Source of the DNA: an uncultured Lysobacteraceae bacterium
Lineage (GTDB): Bacteria > Pseudomonadota > Gammaproteobacteria > Xanthomonadales > Xanthomonadaceae
Reading direction: 5' to 3'
DNA: 47,803 bases
Assembly (NCBI GenBank): GCA_946480825.1
Contig: CAMLLG010000030.1
Location: 1 to 47,803, forward strand
The translations under genes were made by a program, and so were the position numbers. Within the stretch, counting starts at the first letter, position 1; each line of letters opens with the position of its first letter. Shown piece after piece: positions 16,728 through 26,090 of the stretch. Under the pieces are notes generated by a model. It ran no database searches and was not told where the DNA came from. It was given only the letters and a program-made list of their open reading frames with translations.

Positions 16728-18743
16728 ATGCCGTATCGCTGGGACGACTATTGCCTCGATCGCGAAGGTTCGCTGCTCACACGGAACGGACGACAGGTCG
16801 ATGTCTCTCGCAAGGTCCTGGACTGCATCACTCATCTGCTGGCCCAACGCCACCGGGTCGTCGAGTACGACGATCTCAGCCGCGCGATCTGGGGACACGA
16901 TGACGTCACCCATCATCAACTGTCGCAGGTGATCCTCGCGGCGCGTCGTGCGCTCGGCGACGACGGCCAGACCCAGCGACTGATCCGCAATCTGCCCGGC
17001 ATCGGTTATCGCTGGGTCGGCGAAGTCGCCGCGATGGAGGACGACGCACCGACGCCGGAAGCATCGGTGCCGGCGACGGCGGTCGCGGAAACGCCAGCCC
17101 TGTCGGAACCGGATCCACCATCACCCGCGGCGACACCTCGCGCATCGGCGATCCCGCGCCTGCGCGCGCCGCTTCTCGCGGTCGCGTGCATCGTCGTCGC
17201 GATCGCGATCATGTCGGCAGTCATCGAATCGCGACGCGCCGAGGGCGCGAGTCCGACGCCGCCGCAGGCCGCGAACGTCGGGCCCGATCCTCTGCCGGCA
17301 TTGCGGGAGGCCCTGGCGAAAGGACAATTCGAAACCGTCAGCGAAGGGCTGGCCGCGCTGCCCGCGAATCTGTCGGATTCGCCCGAAGCCCGACTCCTGG
17401 AAATCAGACTCGACATCGATCGCGGCCGATTCGACCGCGCCGAAGACAAACTGCGCGTGCAGCAGACACGCGCGGCGGAAGCGGCCGATCCGGTCTGGCA
17501 ATCCCGGCTCTTCAGCGCGCAAGCATTGCTGAACGGAATATCGGGTAGGACGGCACAGGACATCCTGGCACCGGCGCAATCCGCGATTCGATTATTGGAT
17601 TCCAGCGACCGCGTCGTGCCGCCGATCGCGATGGGCGAAGCGCTTTCCGCACGCGGTTACGGTTTCATGAAAACGCTGCAGTTCGAGCCGGCGATGCGCG
17701 ACCTGATCGAGGCGCGAAAACTGCTGCTCGAAGCCGGCGACGTGGGCGCCGCGGCCAATGCCGCCGACACGCTGGCCCGCATCCACATGCGCATGGGACG
17801 TTTTCACGAAGCGCTGGCGCTGATGACCGAAATCGCGGCACTCTGCGAACGCTACGGCAATCCGGTCCAGGAAATCTACGCGCGCAACGCCGCCACCAAG
17901 ATCCAGATCGAACTGCTGCGCTGGAACGACGCGCTCGCCAGCAACGATCGCAGCCTGGCGTTGCTGAAGGAGGTGCCCGAATCGGAACGTCGCACTCGCG
18001 TGCTGCTGCTGCGCGCACTGGTGCTTACCGGCATCGGGCGCATGCGCGAAGCCGCCGCATCGATCGCGGAAGTCGACAGGCTGCAGGACGATCGCTATTC
18101 GCCGATCCCCGCCGCCACCCATCATCTCGCCGCCCGTGACTTTGCGCGCGCGATGGCGATCGCGGCCGATGCCGAAGCGTTCGGAGCTTACAACGCCAAC
18201 GACCCCCTCAATCTGGAAAGCCGGGAGGGCGCACTGCTGCTGTGGCTGACCGCCGCGCAGGCGCGATCGGCGGACGGCCGTTCGATCCCGCCGCTGCCGG
18301 CGTCCCGGCTCGCGATCCTGCAGGCGCCGACCTCCAGCATCGGCCACATCGCACGCGGGCGATGGCTGCGGTCGCAGGGCCGGGCGGAAGAAGCCGAAAT
18401 CGCTTTCCGCGAAGCGCTGTCGCAGGCGCGCACGATGCGGCATCTCGCGCGCATGCTGACCGCCAGCGAGGCGTTGATCGAGCTGCTGCTGGATCGCGGC
18501 GATACGGCCGGGGCCGAGCGCTTGCTCGCGGACCTGTGGCGATACGCGCCTGCGGAACTCAACCGCGATTACCGGGCGAATCTGCTCGCACTGCGGGTGG
18601 CGCTGGCGGCGAAGGATCGCACGCGCGCCGCGGCGGCCTACGGTCGGGCGAGCGAAGCTGCGGGTGAGCGGACGATTCCGGAAGAGCTCGAAACCGCGCA
18701 CGCCACTGCGGACGCGCCCGGACGGACGACGGTGAAGCAATGA
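16728..18743 (+). CDS. Membrane winged-helix regulator with TPR-like region, type A (A1)
   Basis: A 671-residue one-component regulator of the ToxR/CadC layout. Residues 1-100 form an OmpR/PhoB-type winged helix (MPYRWDDYCLDREGSLLTRN start; VSRKVLDCITHLLAQRHRVV; HHQLSQVILAARRALGDDG; LPGIGYRWVGEV). There is no receiver domain, so phosphorelay input is unlikely. A Pro/Ala-rich linker (101-145) leads to one membrane helix at about 147-166 (LLAVACIVVAIAIMSAVI). About 500 residues of paired helices of TPR type follow outside the membrane (ALAKGQFETVSEGLAALP, ARIHMRMGRFHEALALMTEIA, LLRWNDALASNDRSLALLKEV). It is closely similar to A2 at 27440. GGAGA lies 7 bases before the ATG. Signal and targets are unknown; I infer the neighbouring exoprotein operons. 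Confidence 0.85.
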   Translation: MPYRWDDYCLDREGSLLTRNGRQVDVSRKVLDCITHLLAQRHRVVEYDDLSRAIWGHDDVTHHQLSQVILAARRALGDDGQTQRLIRNLPGIGYRWVGEVAAMEDDAPTPEASVPATAVAETPALSEPDPPSPAATPRASAIPRLRAPLLAVACIVVAIAIMSAVIESRRAEGASPTPPQAANVGPDPLPALREALAKGQFETVSEGLAALPANLSDSPEARLLEIRLDIDRGRFDRAEDKLRVQQTRAAEAADPVWQSRLFSAQALLNGISGRTAQDILAPAQSAIRLLDSSDRVVPPIAMGEALSARGYGFMKTLQFEPAMRDLIEARKLLLEAGDVGAAANAADTLARIHMRMGRFHEALALMTEIAALCERYGNPVQEIYARNAATKIQIELLRWNDALASNDRSLALLKEVPESERRTRVLLLRALVLTGIGRMREAAASIAEVDRLQDDRYSPIPAATHHLAARDFARAMAIAADAEAFGAYNANDPLNLESREGALLLWLTAAQARSADGRSIPPLPASRLAILQAPTSSIGHIARGRWLRSQGRAEEAEIAFREALSQARTMRHLARMLTASEALIELLLDRGDTAGAERLLADLWRYAPAELNRDYRANLLALRVALAAKDRTRAAAAYGRASEAAGERTIPEELETAHATADAPGRTTVKQ

Positions 18744-18899
18744 GGCCGCCCCTCGGGGCGTGCGTGCCCATCGTCGGAACACACCGCGCCTGCGAGCGGT
18801 TCCGTGGATGGACACCCTCTCCGGACCGAAGACGGCCGGCGAAGCGCACATAGCCTGAGGCCGGGTCGGAATTCCGTGACGGGTTTCAGATACGTGCGC

Positions 18900-18929
18900 T
18901 TGCGGGTGCGCATCAAAGTGGCAGACTAC
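18900..18929 (+). promoter_or_regulatory. Candidate promoter of regulator B1 (shared family motif)
   Basis: TTGCGG (18900-18905), 18 bases, then GACTAC (18924-18929) within TGGCAGACTACGG at 18919-18931, about 86 bases before the ATG of the next regulator. The -35-like hexamer and the spacing are identical to those before regulator A1. The leader ends in TCGGAGAC, also shared with A1 and B2. Confidence 0.6.
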
Positions 18930-19016
18930 GGCTGCCGGGGGACTGGCGATTCGACCACAAGCTGTTCCTCGACTTACCTTCCGAAATGATGGAATGCAGC
19001 GTCGGAGACTCGTGGC

Positions 19017-21044
19017 ATGCCGTACCGTTGGGGCGATTTCAGTCTGGATCGCAAAGGCTCTTTGCTGACGCTCGAGGGACGCCAGATCGAGGCCTCGCGC
19101 AAAGTCCTCGACTGCATCGGTCATCTGGTCGAACACCATGGTCGGGTCGTCGGTTACGACGAACTGATCCTCGCGATCTGGGGACACCACGATGTCTCCA
19201 ACCATCAGTTGTCGCAGATCGTTCTGCAGGCGCGGCGGGCGATCGGAGACGACGGCCAAGCCCAGCATTCCATCCGCACCATGCCCGGCATCGGCTATTA
19301 CTGGGTCGCGACCTTCCGGCCGACCGAACAACACGCGGAGCGATCCAACACGACGCTGCCCGCTTCTTCCGACGAGGCGACACCCGAGCGCGAAGCACCC
19401 GCTTCGGCACCGCCCTCGACACAGGTGCATATCCACAGCGCATCCACACGCGTCAGGCCAGGACCGGCACGCCGACTCCGGACTGCAGCCACGTTTTCGC
19501 TCTGCCTCGTCATCCTGGCCGTCGGACCGCGACGGATCGAAAGTCTTGCGGCCGAGGGCGCCATCGGAAGCGGGCTGTTCCACGATGGGGAACGCATGTT
19601 GTCCGCCGATCCGATCGGCTCGCTGCGACGGGCCCTGCTCATGGGCCGCTTCGAGGAAGTGCGGGAAGGGCTGGCGATGTTGCCGCCGGACATCGCCGAC
19701 GGCATTGAAGCGCGTCTGATCGAAATCGAACTCGATGTCCGGCGTGGCCATTACGCACGCGCCGCCGAAAAGCTGGCGGTCCAGGCGGCCCGAGCCGAAG
19801 CGGCCGGCGATCCCGTCTGGCGGGCTCGCGTGCTGGTTCAGCAGAGCGAACTCCGGAATCGCCTGCAGGCGCCCGGAGCGGAGATTCTGGCGCCCGCGCA
19901 ATCCGCCGTCGAGTTGCTGGAAGCGGCCGGCGCCGGGGCGCCCCCGCAGATTCTCGCCGAAGCGCTTCGGCATCGCGCCAACGGATTCAATCTCAGCGAC
20001 CGGTTCGAGGAAGCGCAGCGCGACCTCATCCGCGCGCGCGACCTCTACCGGAGCGTCGGCGACGAACATCGCGGCACGGAAGTGCGCGGGAGTCTCGCGC
20101 GCGTGCGCATGCGCACCGGCGACCTTGCGGACGCATTGGAGGAAATGCGCGCGGTGGCGGACGAACTGGCGCGCCACGACGACAAGATCCGGGAAATATT
20201 CGCGCGCAACACGATGACCAAGATCCAGATCGAACTGCTGCGCTGGGACGACGCATTGGCCAGCAGCGATCGCAGCATGGCGCTGCTGGAGGAAGTACGG
20301 GAATCCGAACGCCACTACCCCACCCTGCAATTGCGCGCATTCGCACTCACCGGCCTCGGGCGCCTGCGCGAAGCCGCCTCCCTGCTGGAGGATGCCGAGA
20401 GCGCGAAGTCCGAACGTCGTGACTTCATCATCCCGGCCATGCATCACCTCGAAGCAGGCAATCCCAAAGCCTCGCTGGAAGCCGCATCCCGTGAGTTCGA
20501 AAGTTCGCGAATCGATACCCGCAGCAACCTGCTGCTGGAGAACAGGGACGGAGCCGCGCTGTTGTGGGTGTCGGCCGCGCAGGCATCCGTCGCTGCAGGC
20601 GACCCGATGCCGACGCCATCCGAAACAATGATGCGACTGCTGGACGACCCGGAAACCGCAACCGCACGATGCGCGCGCGGCCGTTGGCTACTGCTCCAGG
20701 GCCGGACCGCCGAAGCCGAGATCGAACTTCGTCGGGCGATGGACGAATTCGGCGCCCACAATCAACTCTACCGGATGGTCCTTGCGGCGGAACCCTTGAT
20801 CGACGCCCTGCTGCAGCGCGAAGAGACGGACGGGGCACGGGAGCTTCTCATCGCACTGCGTGCCCGCGCCCCGGAGCGCGTCGACAACGATTATCGCGTA
20901 GCGCTTCTGCAACTGCGGTTGGCCCTCGCCGAAAGAGACGGTGCCGCGATCGAGACCGCTTACCGCAATGTCGCGATCTCGGGCCGGGAACGCCGGCCTC
21001 CCGACCGCTTGCTGTCGGCATACAAAAGGCACGACTGGAATTGA
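19017..21044 (+). CDS. Membrane winged-helix regulator with TPR-like region, type B (B1)
   Basis: A 675-residue paralogue of A1 with the same order of parts. The N-terminal winged helix (residues 1-98) has MPYRWGDFSLDRKGSLLTLE, the recognition-helix region NHQLSQIVLQARRAIGDDG and the wing GIGYYW. A low-complexity linker (100-150) precedes a short, weak membrane segment at about 156-169 (TAATFSLCLVILAV), then helical repeats to the end (GSLARVRMRTGDLADALEEM, KIQIELLRWDDALASSDRSMALLEEV). The recognition-helix wording differs from type A (SNHQLSQIV versus THHQLSQVI) but matches B2 at 29754, which also has 675 residues. No receiver domain. It converges with the exporter gene 76 bases downstream. 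Confidence 0.85.
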   Translation: MPYRWGDFSLDRKGSLLTLEGRQIEASRKVLDCIGHLVEHHGRVVGYDELILAIWGHHDVSNHQLSQIVLQARRAIGDDGQAQHSIRTMPGIGYYWVATFRPTEQHAERSNTTLPASSDEATPEREAPASAPPSTQVHIHSASTRVRPGPARRLRTAATFSLCLVILAVGPRRIESLAAEGAIGSGLFHDGERMLSADPIGSLRRALLMGRFEEVREGLAMLPPDIADGIEARLIEIELDVRRGHYARAAEKLAVQAARAEAAGDPVWRARVLVQQSELRNRLQAPGAEILAPAQSAVELLEAAGAGAPPQILAEALRHRANGFNLSDRFEEAQRDLIRARDLYRSVGDEHRGTEVRGSLARVRMRTGDLADALEEMRAVADELARHDDKIREIFARNTMTKIQIELLRWDDALASSDRSMALLEEVRESERHYPTLQLRAFALTGLGRLREAASLLEDAESAKSERRDFIIPAMHHLEAGNPKASLEAASREFESSRIDTRSNLLLENRDGAALLWVSAAQASVAAGDPMPTPSETMMRLLDDPETATARCARGRWLLLQGRTAEAEIELRRAMDEFGAHNQLYRMVLAAEPLIDALLQREETDGARELLIALRARAPERVDNDYRVALLQLRLALAERDGAAIETAYRNVAISGRERRPPDRLLSAYKRHDWN

Positions 21045-21120
21045 CCACGCCGCGAGGGGACCACACCGCGGCATGCGCGCGCACGCCGATCGACCGGAAC
21101 GATACGCATCCCAGCGGAAC

Positions 21121-23298
21121 TCAGGCCTTGACGACATCGCCATCGAGCATTACGACCTGATCGCCGAACGCAATGGTCTGGGGCCTGTGCGCGATGTAGA
21201 TGCGATGCAGACTCAGTTCCGAGAGATTCTGATTGATCCGCAACTCCGTGGACACGTCCAGGTCGCTCGTGGCTTCGTCCAGCAGCAGGATTTTCGGTTT
21301 ACGGTATAACGCGCGAGCGATCAGCAGCCGCTGTTTCTGCCCTGCCGACAGCGTGGACCCCATGTCTCCGATCAGCGTGTAGTAACCCATCGGCATTCGG
21401 CCGATATCCTCGTGCAAGCATGCGATCGCCGCGCATTCCTCGACTCGCGCCTGGTCGATCTCGGATTCGAAGAAGGCGATGTTCTCGCGAATGGATCCCG
21501 CGAACAGAACATCGTCCTGCAGCACGCAGGCGATGCTGCTCCGCAAGTCCTCGACCGGAATCGATTCGATCGGCAGGCCATTGATCAGGATCTTCCCGGA
21601 GCTGGGACGATAGATGCCCAGCATCAACTTGAAGATCGTGGTTTTGCCCGCACCCGTGCGCCCGGCGATCACGGTGCATCGCGATCCTGCGGTGGAAAAA
21701 CTCAGCCCGTTCAGCACATCGCTCGCGAACTCCGAATACCTGAAGGAAACATCGCGGAAATCGACCGATGCGCCCGTCTCACCAATGGCGCTTGCGGGCA
21801 TCGGAACGATCGGCTTGTCGCCATCGCCGTCTTTTTCGAGATGCGCCAGATCTTCCGGCTCGGTCAATACGATGTCGGACAACCTCTCGAAGTGCAGCCT
21901 CATCATCTTGAAATCGAAATAGAGCTTGACCAGACCTCCGGTCCCGGACATGAACTGATCCTGGTACGCCAGGTAAGCGAACAGCATGCCGACGGTGAAC
22001 TCGCCGCGGGAAATCAGCATCGCCGCCAGAAAGATCGACAACAGTCTCTGCGAACCCGAAATGAGGGTGGCGGCGGCACTCACGGCGATACCGAACCATT
22101 GTTGCCTGACCTTGACGTTCATCGAATCGATGGTGAGGCTCTGCCAGGCCATCCGCCTCTGGTTCATTCGGATGGCCAGTTTGAGCGACCGTATCCCACG
22201 CATGCTTTCCAGGAAATTCGTGGATACGCGCGCATCGGCAACCAGCGCTTCATTGGCGATTCGCTTCATCGGCTCGAACGTCAGAAACTGCAGTAGTCCG
22301 AGCGCGATGATCGCGCCGATCGCGGTCATCGCCAGAGCGGGACTGTAAAGCCAGATCATCACCAGTGTCGCAATGCCGACGATACCGTCGATGACGCCTT
22401 CGATGACACCCATGGTGACTGTCTGCTGGATGGCCGAGACCGAACCGAACCGCGACATCACGTCCCCGACATGGCGCCTTTCGAAAAACTTGACCGGCAG
22501 ATGCAGCAGATGAGTGAGTATTTTGGACGACCACTGGAAACCGACGGTCATGGACAGGTACATCACCATCCATGATCGAATGGTCCCCAATACCAGCTGG
22601 AGGACCATCAATAGCCCCATACCCGCCACGACCGTAACGATCAGACTGCGCTCGCCGGAATTCAATCCATTGTCGATCAGCCATTGCATGGCCGCTGGAG
22701 AAATCAAGGCGATCAGCTGCAGCAGAAGCGCCAGGAAGAAAATATGCGCCAACCCCGAAAACAGTCCTCGAGTATTTCCGACGATGGATCGCAGGGTCGG
22801 CAGTTTCGGCGCTTGCCGAGTCTCGAACTTCTCGTTCGGCTGGAACTCGATCGCGATGCCCGTGAAATGGTCCGATGCTTCGGCATAGCTGTACGCGACC
22901 TTGCCCACGTTCGGATCGTGGACGATGATTTTCCGGCGACCCGCTTTCCTGAGGACGACGAAATGATCCATTCCCCAGTGAAGAATGCATGGCGTTTTCA
23001 GGTATTTCAGCGATTCCAGCTCTGCGCGCACCGCCTGAGCCGCCAGGCCGAGACGGCCGGCATGCGTCATCAACTGGTTCAGCGTCACGCCATTGGGGGA
23101 GGTTCCGAGAAGGCTTCGCATCTCGGCAAGATCGGTTTTGCGACCGAAGTAATGGACGACCATCGCCAGACAGGCCAGACCGCATTCGGTCACCTCGGAC
23201 TGAAGAACGACGGGCAGCCGGCTCATCGCCCGCCAAGGCAGGAAATTGATGGCTGGAAGGGCATTCGAATCAGGAGAAATCTGCGTTTTCGACGTCAT
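21121..23298 (-). CDS. Peptidase-containing ABC exporter (C39 domain, bacteriocin/type I secretion type)
   Basis: A 725-residue PCAT-type transporter that cleaves a leader behind a double glycine and exports the mature part. The N-terminal C39 peptidase is intact: Gln33 and Cys39 in LQSEVTECGLACLAM, His112 in MDHFVVL, Asp128 in VHDPNVG. Six membrane helices follow (about residues 160-440). The ATPase has Walker A GRTGAGKTT, signature LSAGQKQRL, Walker B ILLLDEATSDLD and the H-loop in IAHRP. It is the last gene of a minus-strand run containing an HlyD adaptor and a double-glycine precursor-like protein, which is probably its substrate. The start at 23298 has GAGG upstream; the longer frame to 23388 lacks one. 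Confidence 0.94.
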   Translation of the reverse strand: MTSKTQISPDSNALPAINFLPWRAMSRLPVVLQSEVTECGLACLAMVVHYFGRKTDLAEMRSLLGTSPNGVTLNQLMTHAGRLGLAAQAVRAELESLKYLKTPCILHWGMDHFVVLRKAGRRKIIVHDPNVGKVAYSYAEASDHFTGIAIEFQPNEKFETRQAPKLPTLRSIVGNTRGLFSGLAHIFFLALLLQLIALISPAAMQWLIDNGLNSGERSLIVTVVAGMGLLMVLQLVLGTIRSWMVMYLSMTVGFQWSSKILTHLLHLPVKFFERRHVGDVMSRFGSVSAIQQTVTMGVIEGVIDGIVGIATLVMIWLYSPALAMTAIGAIIALGLLQFLTFEPMKRIANEALVADARVSTNFLESMRGIRSLKLAIRMNQRRMAWQSLTIDSMNVKVRQQWFGIAVSAAATLISGSQRLLSIFLAAMLISRGEFTVGMLFAYLAYQDQFMSGTGGLVKLYFDFKMMRLHFERLSDIVLTEPEDLAHLEKDGDGDKPIVPMPASAIGETGASVDFRDVSFRYSEFASDVLNGLSFSTAGSRCTVIAGRTGAGKTTIFKLMLGIYRPSSGKILINGLPIESIPVEDLRSSIACVLQDDVLFAGSIRENIAFFESEIDQARVEECAAIACLHEDIGRMPMGYYTLIGDMGSTLSAGQKQRLLIARALYRKPKILLLDEATSDLDVSTELRINQNLSELSLHRIYIAHRPQTIAFGDQVVMLDGDVVKA

Positions 23299-23413
23299 GA
23301 AAGCCTCGACAAAGTGTGTGCTGCGAGCGTGCGCATTCTTCCCATGCCTGCGAATACACGCCTCCGGGCATCGGAGTACCCATCGCACGCAGGCAATCCG
23401 CAGTCATTCCGAT

Positions 23414-24397
23414 TCAGAAAACCGCCTGTATCGGGTCCAGAAGCCATTCGTAGAGCTTTCTTTTCTGCAGCGAAAATCTGATTTTCACCGCTTTGCCGAG
23501 CAGCTTTTCCCGTGGCAAGGCCGAGGTGGCCTGATCGACAAGCACCACGATCCTGTATGACGGCCCTTGCTGTCGCATGGGCAGATCGCCGCCTTCTGTC
23601 GGCCCAGTAGCGATTCCGATGACCCGGCCACTCAGCATGCCGGTGGTACGTCCCTTGAACGCATCCAATTCCATGCGGACGGGCATTCCCATCTCGATGC
23701 GCGCATGGGTGGCCGGCGATACCAGGGCGGACACACTCAGATCCCCATCGGTCGCGATGCTCGCCAGGGGCTCGAAATCGTAGAAGATTTCGCCTTCGCT
23801 CTTGTTGACCTGATAAACCGTACCATCGACCGGCGCCCTGATGTCGACGGCCGGCGCAGCGATTCTTCGTGTTTCGGGCCGGAGATCGGCGATCCCGTTT
23901 CGGGCTTCCGCGGAACTCTCCGATGCGTCCGCTGGCGTCGCGGTCGAATCGACCGGCCGACGCCTCGGCGCACGCTGGGAGACCATACTGCCCTGCAACC
24001 CCTGTTCGCCCTGCGCACGCACGGCGACGATGGGGGTTCCTGCGCTGATCCGCTGTCCTTCCCTCACGTATCTGGTGACCACGACGCCTGCCTGAGCGCC
24101 AAATACCTTCGAGATGCCGGATTTCGGCACGATGACCGCATTGACGTTCTCGGTAGGCGAGTAACTGAAAAACGCGAGGAAGGCCGTGATCAGACCGATC
24201 AAACCGAGCGCCGATACCGAGTAGACTGCGAACGACACGGGGACCGCCAGCGTGGATTTCCCCAGCCATTGATTGGACCGCCCCCGCAACACTTCCTGTC
24301 GGAACAGAGCGCGCCCCATGGCCGAGTCGTTGGCCGGCGGCGGGAGACGATCGGTCGCAGTCTGCGTTTGCTGCGGATGCGTGGGTTGCGATGCCAT
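23414..24397 (-). CDS. HlyD-family membrane-fusion protein
   Basis: A 327-residue periplasmic adaptor that would join the C39 exporter to an outer-membrane channel of the TolC kind, none of which is encoded in this window. Residues 1-50 are cytoplasmic (LFRQEVLRGRSNQWLGKSTL resembles the start of bacteriocin-type adaptors). A membrane helix lies at about 52-78. A lipoyl-like half (ISKVFGAQAGVVVTRYVREGQRI) and its partner half (VDIRAPVDGTVYQVNKSEGE) follow, then the beta-barrel (VSALVSPATHARIEMGMPV). The segment between the lipoyl halves is short (about 70 residues) and Pro/Arg-rich, so the usual long coiled coil is reduced. That is odd for an adaptor expected to reach an outer-membrane channel. 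GAGG lies upstream of the ATG; the exporter gene follows after 115 bases. Confidence 0.88.
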   Translation of the reverse strand: MASQPTHPQQTQTATDRLPPPANDSAMGRALFRQEVLRGRSNQWLGKSTLAVPVSFAVYSVSALGLIGLITAFLAFFSYSPTENVNAVIVPKSGISKVFGAQAGVVVTRYVREGQRISAGTPIVAVRAQGEQGLQGSMVSQRAPRRRPVDSTATPADASESSAEARNGIADLRPETRRIAAPAVDIRAPVDGTVYQVNKSEGEIFYDFEPLASIATDGDLSVSALVSPATHARIEMGMPVRMELDAFKGRTTGMLSGRVIGIATGPTEGGDLPMRQQGPSYRIVVLVDQATSALPREKLLGKAVKIRFSLQKRKLYEWLLDPIQAVF

Positions 24398-24450
24398 GCG
24401 ATATACCTCGATGCGGAAATAGGAACGATCAAGCGACTTGCCGTCGGGAT

Positions 24451-25407
24451 TCAGTCATCGCATTTCAAATCCTGGAAAGTCACGGTCAGATTACTGCTGA
24501 GGTCGAGTGGACCATTCATCGCTATCGCTTTTTCATATGTGGACTGGAGGTCGAGAATCCGGCCGCGGTCCAATGTGCCGACCTCGGACTCCAGATCGGC
24601 CAGCGCTCGGGATATTTCACGTTGGGTGTAGCGGTCAACCGATCGCTGCAGCGCGAGGCCCACGGCCATCGCCTGTTCCGGATCCTTTGCGATCGACATG
24701 CGCCCCTGAGGCGTCTCGATGTAACCGCGCGAGTGCGCGCGAAACAGTCCCAGGAGTGCGCTGGGCTCTCCGGCGACGGCAGCACGTTCCAGCATGCGTA
24801 ATGCATGAGCCCTGTACGCCACGATCATGTCGGCATCGTCGAAGGTGAGATTCTCGCCGAAGCCCGGAGCCAGAGCGAAGCGGGCCATGGCCGCCGTATT
24901 GCCAGCTTTAGCCGTCTGGAGCAAACGACGCGAGAATTGGGATGCGTGCTCCGGCGTGAAGCCCTTGCAGACAGTAACGACGCGTTCTGCATTCCGGGCC
25001 GCTTCGGACGCTCGCCTCAAGGCTTCGCTGGACTTGACCGGATCGTTCGCTGCGCGCGCGCCGACTTCGACCCAGAACTCCTGCAGCTTTCGCAACTGAC
25101 CGGCATTCGCACAGAGATTCAAGTCCAAGGCCAGACGGCACGCCGCGATCGCGTCGCCACTGTCCGAAAGCGCAGCGAGCTGATCGAACCTCGTTTTCGG
25201 AGCCGCCTCCACCATGGCCGCCGTCGTTTCGTGATGATTGTCCGTCTCTCGATGTTTGGCTTCAGGATTGTCCCGGGGCGCAACTGTCGCCGATGGCGGA
25301 TGAGGCGCAGGAGCACGATCACGGAGAAACCAAAAGGAATAGCCCCATGAAATAAGAATGGCCATGAGACACGCGAAGATTCCGCGCCTGTTCTCGATCG
25401 ATCTCAT
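24451..25407 (-). CDS. Membrane-anchored helical-repeat protein, family member 1
   Basis: Unrecognised 318-residue protein. One membrane helix near the N-terminus (about 10-28, IFACLMAILISWGYSFWFL) is followed by a Pro-rich linker and a helical, Sel1/TPR-like region. Two other proteins here (32505-33599 and 40850-41911) belong to the same family. They share L..L.D.GD..AACRLALDL.LC near residue 95 (two Cys 12 apart), a later lone Cys, 'SRRLLQTAKAGNTAAMARFA', and 'ML..AA.AGEPSALLGLF.A.S.GY'. Each lies downstream of a secreted-protein gene on the same strand. I infer a periplasmic or inner-membrane partner (chaperone, immunity or assembly role) of the secreted protein. The ribosome binding site is weak, so the exact start is less sure. 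Confidence 0.75.
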   Translation of the reverse strand: MRSIENRRGIFACLMAILISWGYSFWFLRDRAPAPHPPSATVAPRDNPEAKHRETDNHHETTAAMVEAAPKTRFDQLAALSDSGDAIAACRLALDLNLCANAGQLRKLQEFWVEVGARAANDPVKSSEALRRASEAARNAERVVTVCKGFTPEHASQFSRRLLQTAKAGNTAAMARFALAPGFGENLTFDDADMIVAYRAHALRMLERAAVAGEPSALLGLFRAHSRGYIETPQGRMSIAKDPEQAMAVGLALQRSVDRYTQREISRALADLESEVGTLDRGRILDLQSTYEKAIAMNGPLDLSSNLTVTFQDLKCDD

Positions 25408-25600
25408 GTCATCGATACCCGCACGCAGCGAACATTATGGACGCCCTTTGATATTCCACGTAGGCCGAAACAATCCTGTTGACTGTATTCATTCGAATAT
25501 TCTTCATTCGATTTCCATTACACGGAATCCCATCCCGACTCTCAGAATCATCCATCGCATGACCGAGGGCGACATGACCAAGCGCTTCCATCCGAATTGG

Positions 25601-25640
25601 ATCCCATCTGCTCGGCGCCGACGGGCCGAGCAGACGGGAT
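25601..25640 (-). terminator. Strong hairpin after the precursor-like gene (attenuator/processing element)
   Basis: Arms 25601-25616 and 25625-25640 pair over 16 bp with one mismatch (core CTGCTCGGC / GCCGAGCAG), loop of 8. It begins 27 bases after the precursor-like gene stop in the direction of transcription. No T-run follows, so it is more likely a partial terminator or mRNA-stabilising hairpin that raises the level of the upstream part of the operon over the exporter genes. Confidence 0.65.
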
Positions 25641-25667
25641 GCCTCGATGAACCATTTGCTTGTCAAA

Positions 25668-26042
25668 TCAGGCGTTATCCTCCGCCGTTTGGAAAGCTTC
25701 CTCCACGGTCGCGCGATGATTCACTATCTGATTGTAGGCAATGCTGAAATAGTTGAAATTTTCCACATTACCTTCAGATTGTCTCCTCATGTAAGCCAAT
25801 ATCGATGCACAGCATGACCGGGTAAGATTCGCAAAGCACACGCTTGCGATTCTGGCCATCGCACGTCCGGTACTGGATCTCCTCTGATATTGGATAAAGG
25901 CGTAATAGATTCCGCTGGCAGCCGACAACATTCCGAGGACGTAGGTCATCGTGCCGTATCCACCGCCGATCCGATCACCATGCTCCATCAGCGTTTCTTC
26001 ACTCAGTACCTCAATGCCGATGCGATTTGAATTTTTGCTCAT
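25668..26042 (-). CDS. Double-glycine leader precursor-like protein (candidate exporter substrate)
   Basis: A 124-residue protein with a leader-like N-terminus of 28 residues ending in a glycine run: MSKNSNRIGIEVLSEETLME then HGDRIGGG. The leader has the LSEE..L core and Ile at position -4 if cleavage follows Gly28, as C39 peptidases prefer, but about four residues more than usual lie between the LSEE core and the glycines. The predicted mature part begins with a hydrophobic, Gly-containing stretch (TMTYVLGMLSAASGIYYAFI) and continues with basic residues and a CFANLTRSCC segment. The start at 26042 is fixed by GGAG 6 bases upstream; the ATG at 26054 has none. Base composition is clearly lower in GC than the surroundings. 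I infer it is exported by the C39 transporter of the same operon; a bacteriocin-like role is possible. Confidence 0.72.
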   Translation of the reverse strand: MSKNSNRIGIEVLSEETLMEHGDRIGGGYGTMTYVLGMLSAASGIYYAFIQYQRRSSTGRAMARIASVCFANLTRSCCASILAYMRRQSEGNVENFNYFSIAYNQIVNHRATVEEAFQTAEDNA

Positions 26043-26090
26043 AGGAATCTCCAATGCATTGATTACGAAAGAATTCGGTCGTATCGGCCT

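Noticed and set aside
17592..20447. 951-residue minus-strand open frame across the first regulator pair
   Set aside because: Shadow of two plus-strand regulators in GC-rich DNA. A similar 688-residue frame opposes B2, which shows it follows from codon use rather than coding.
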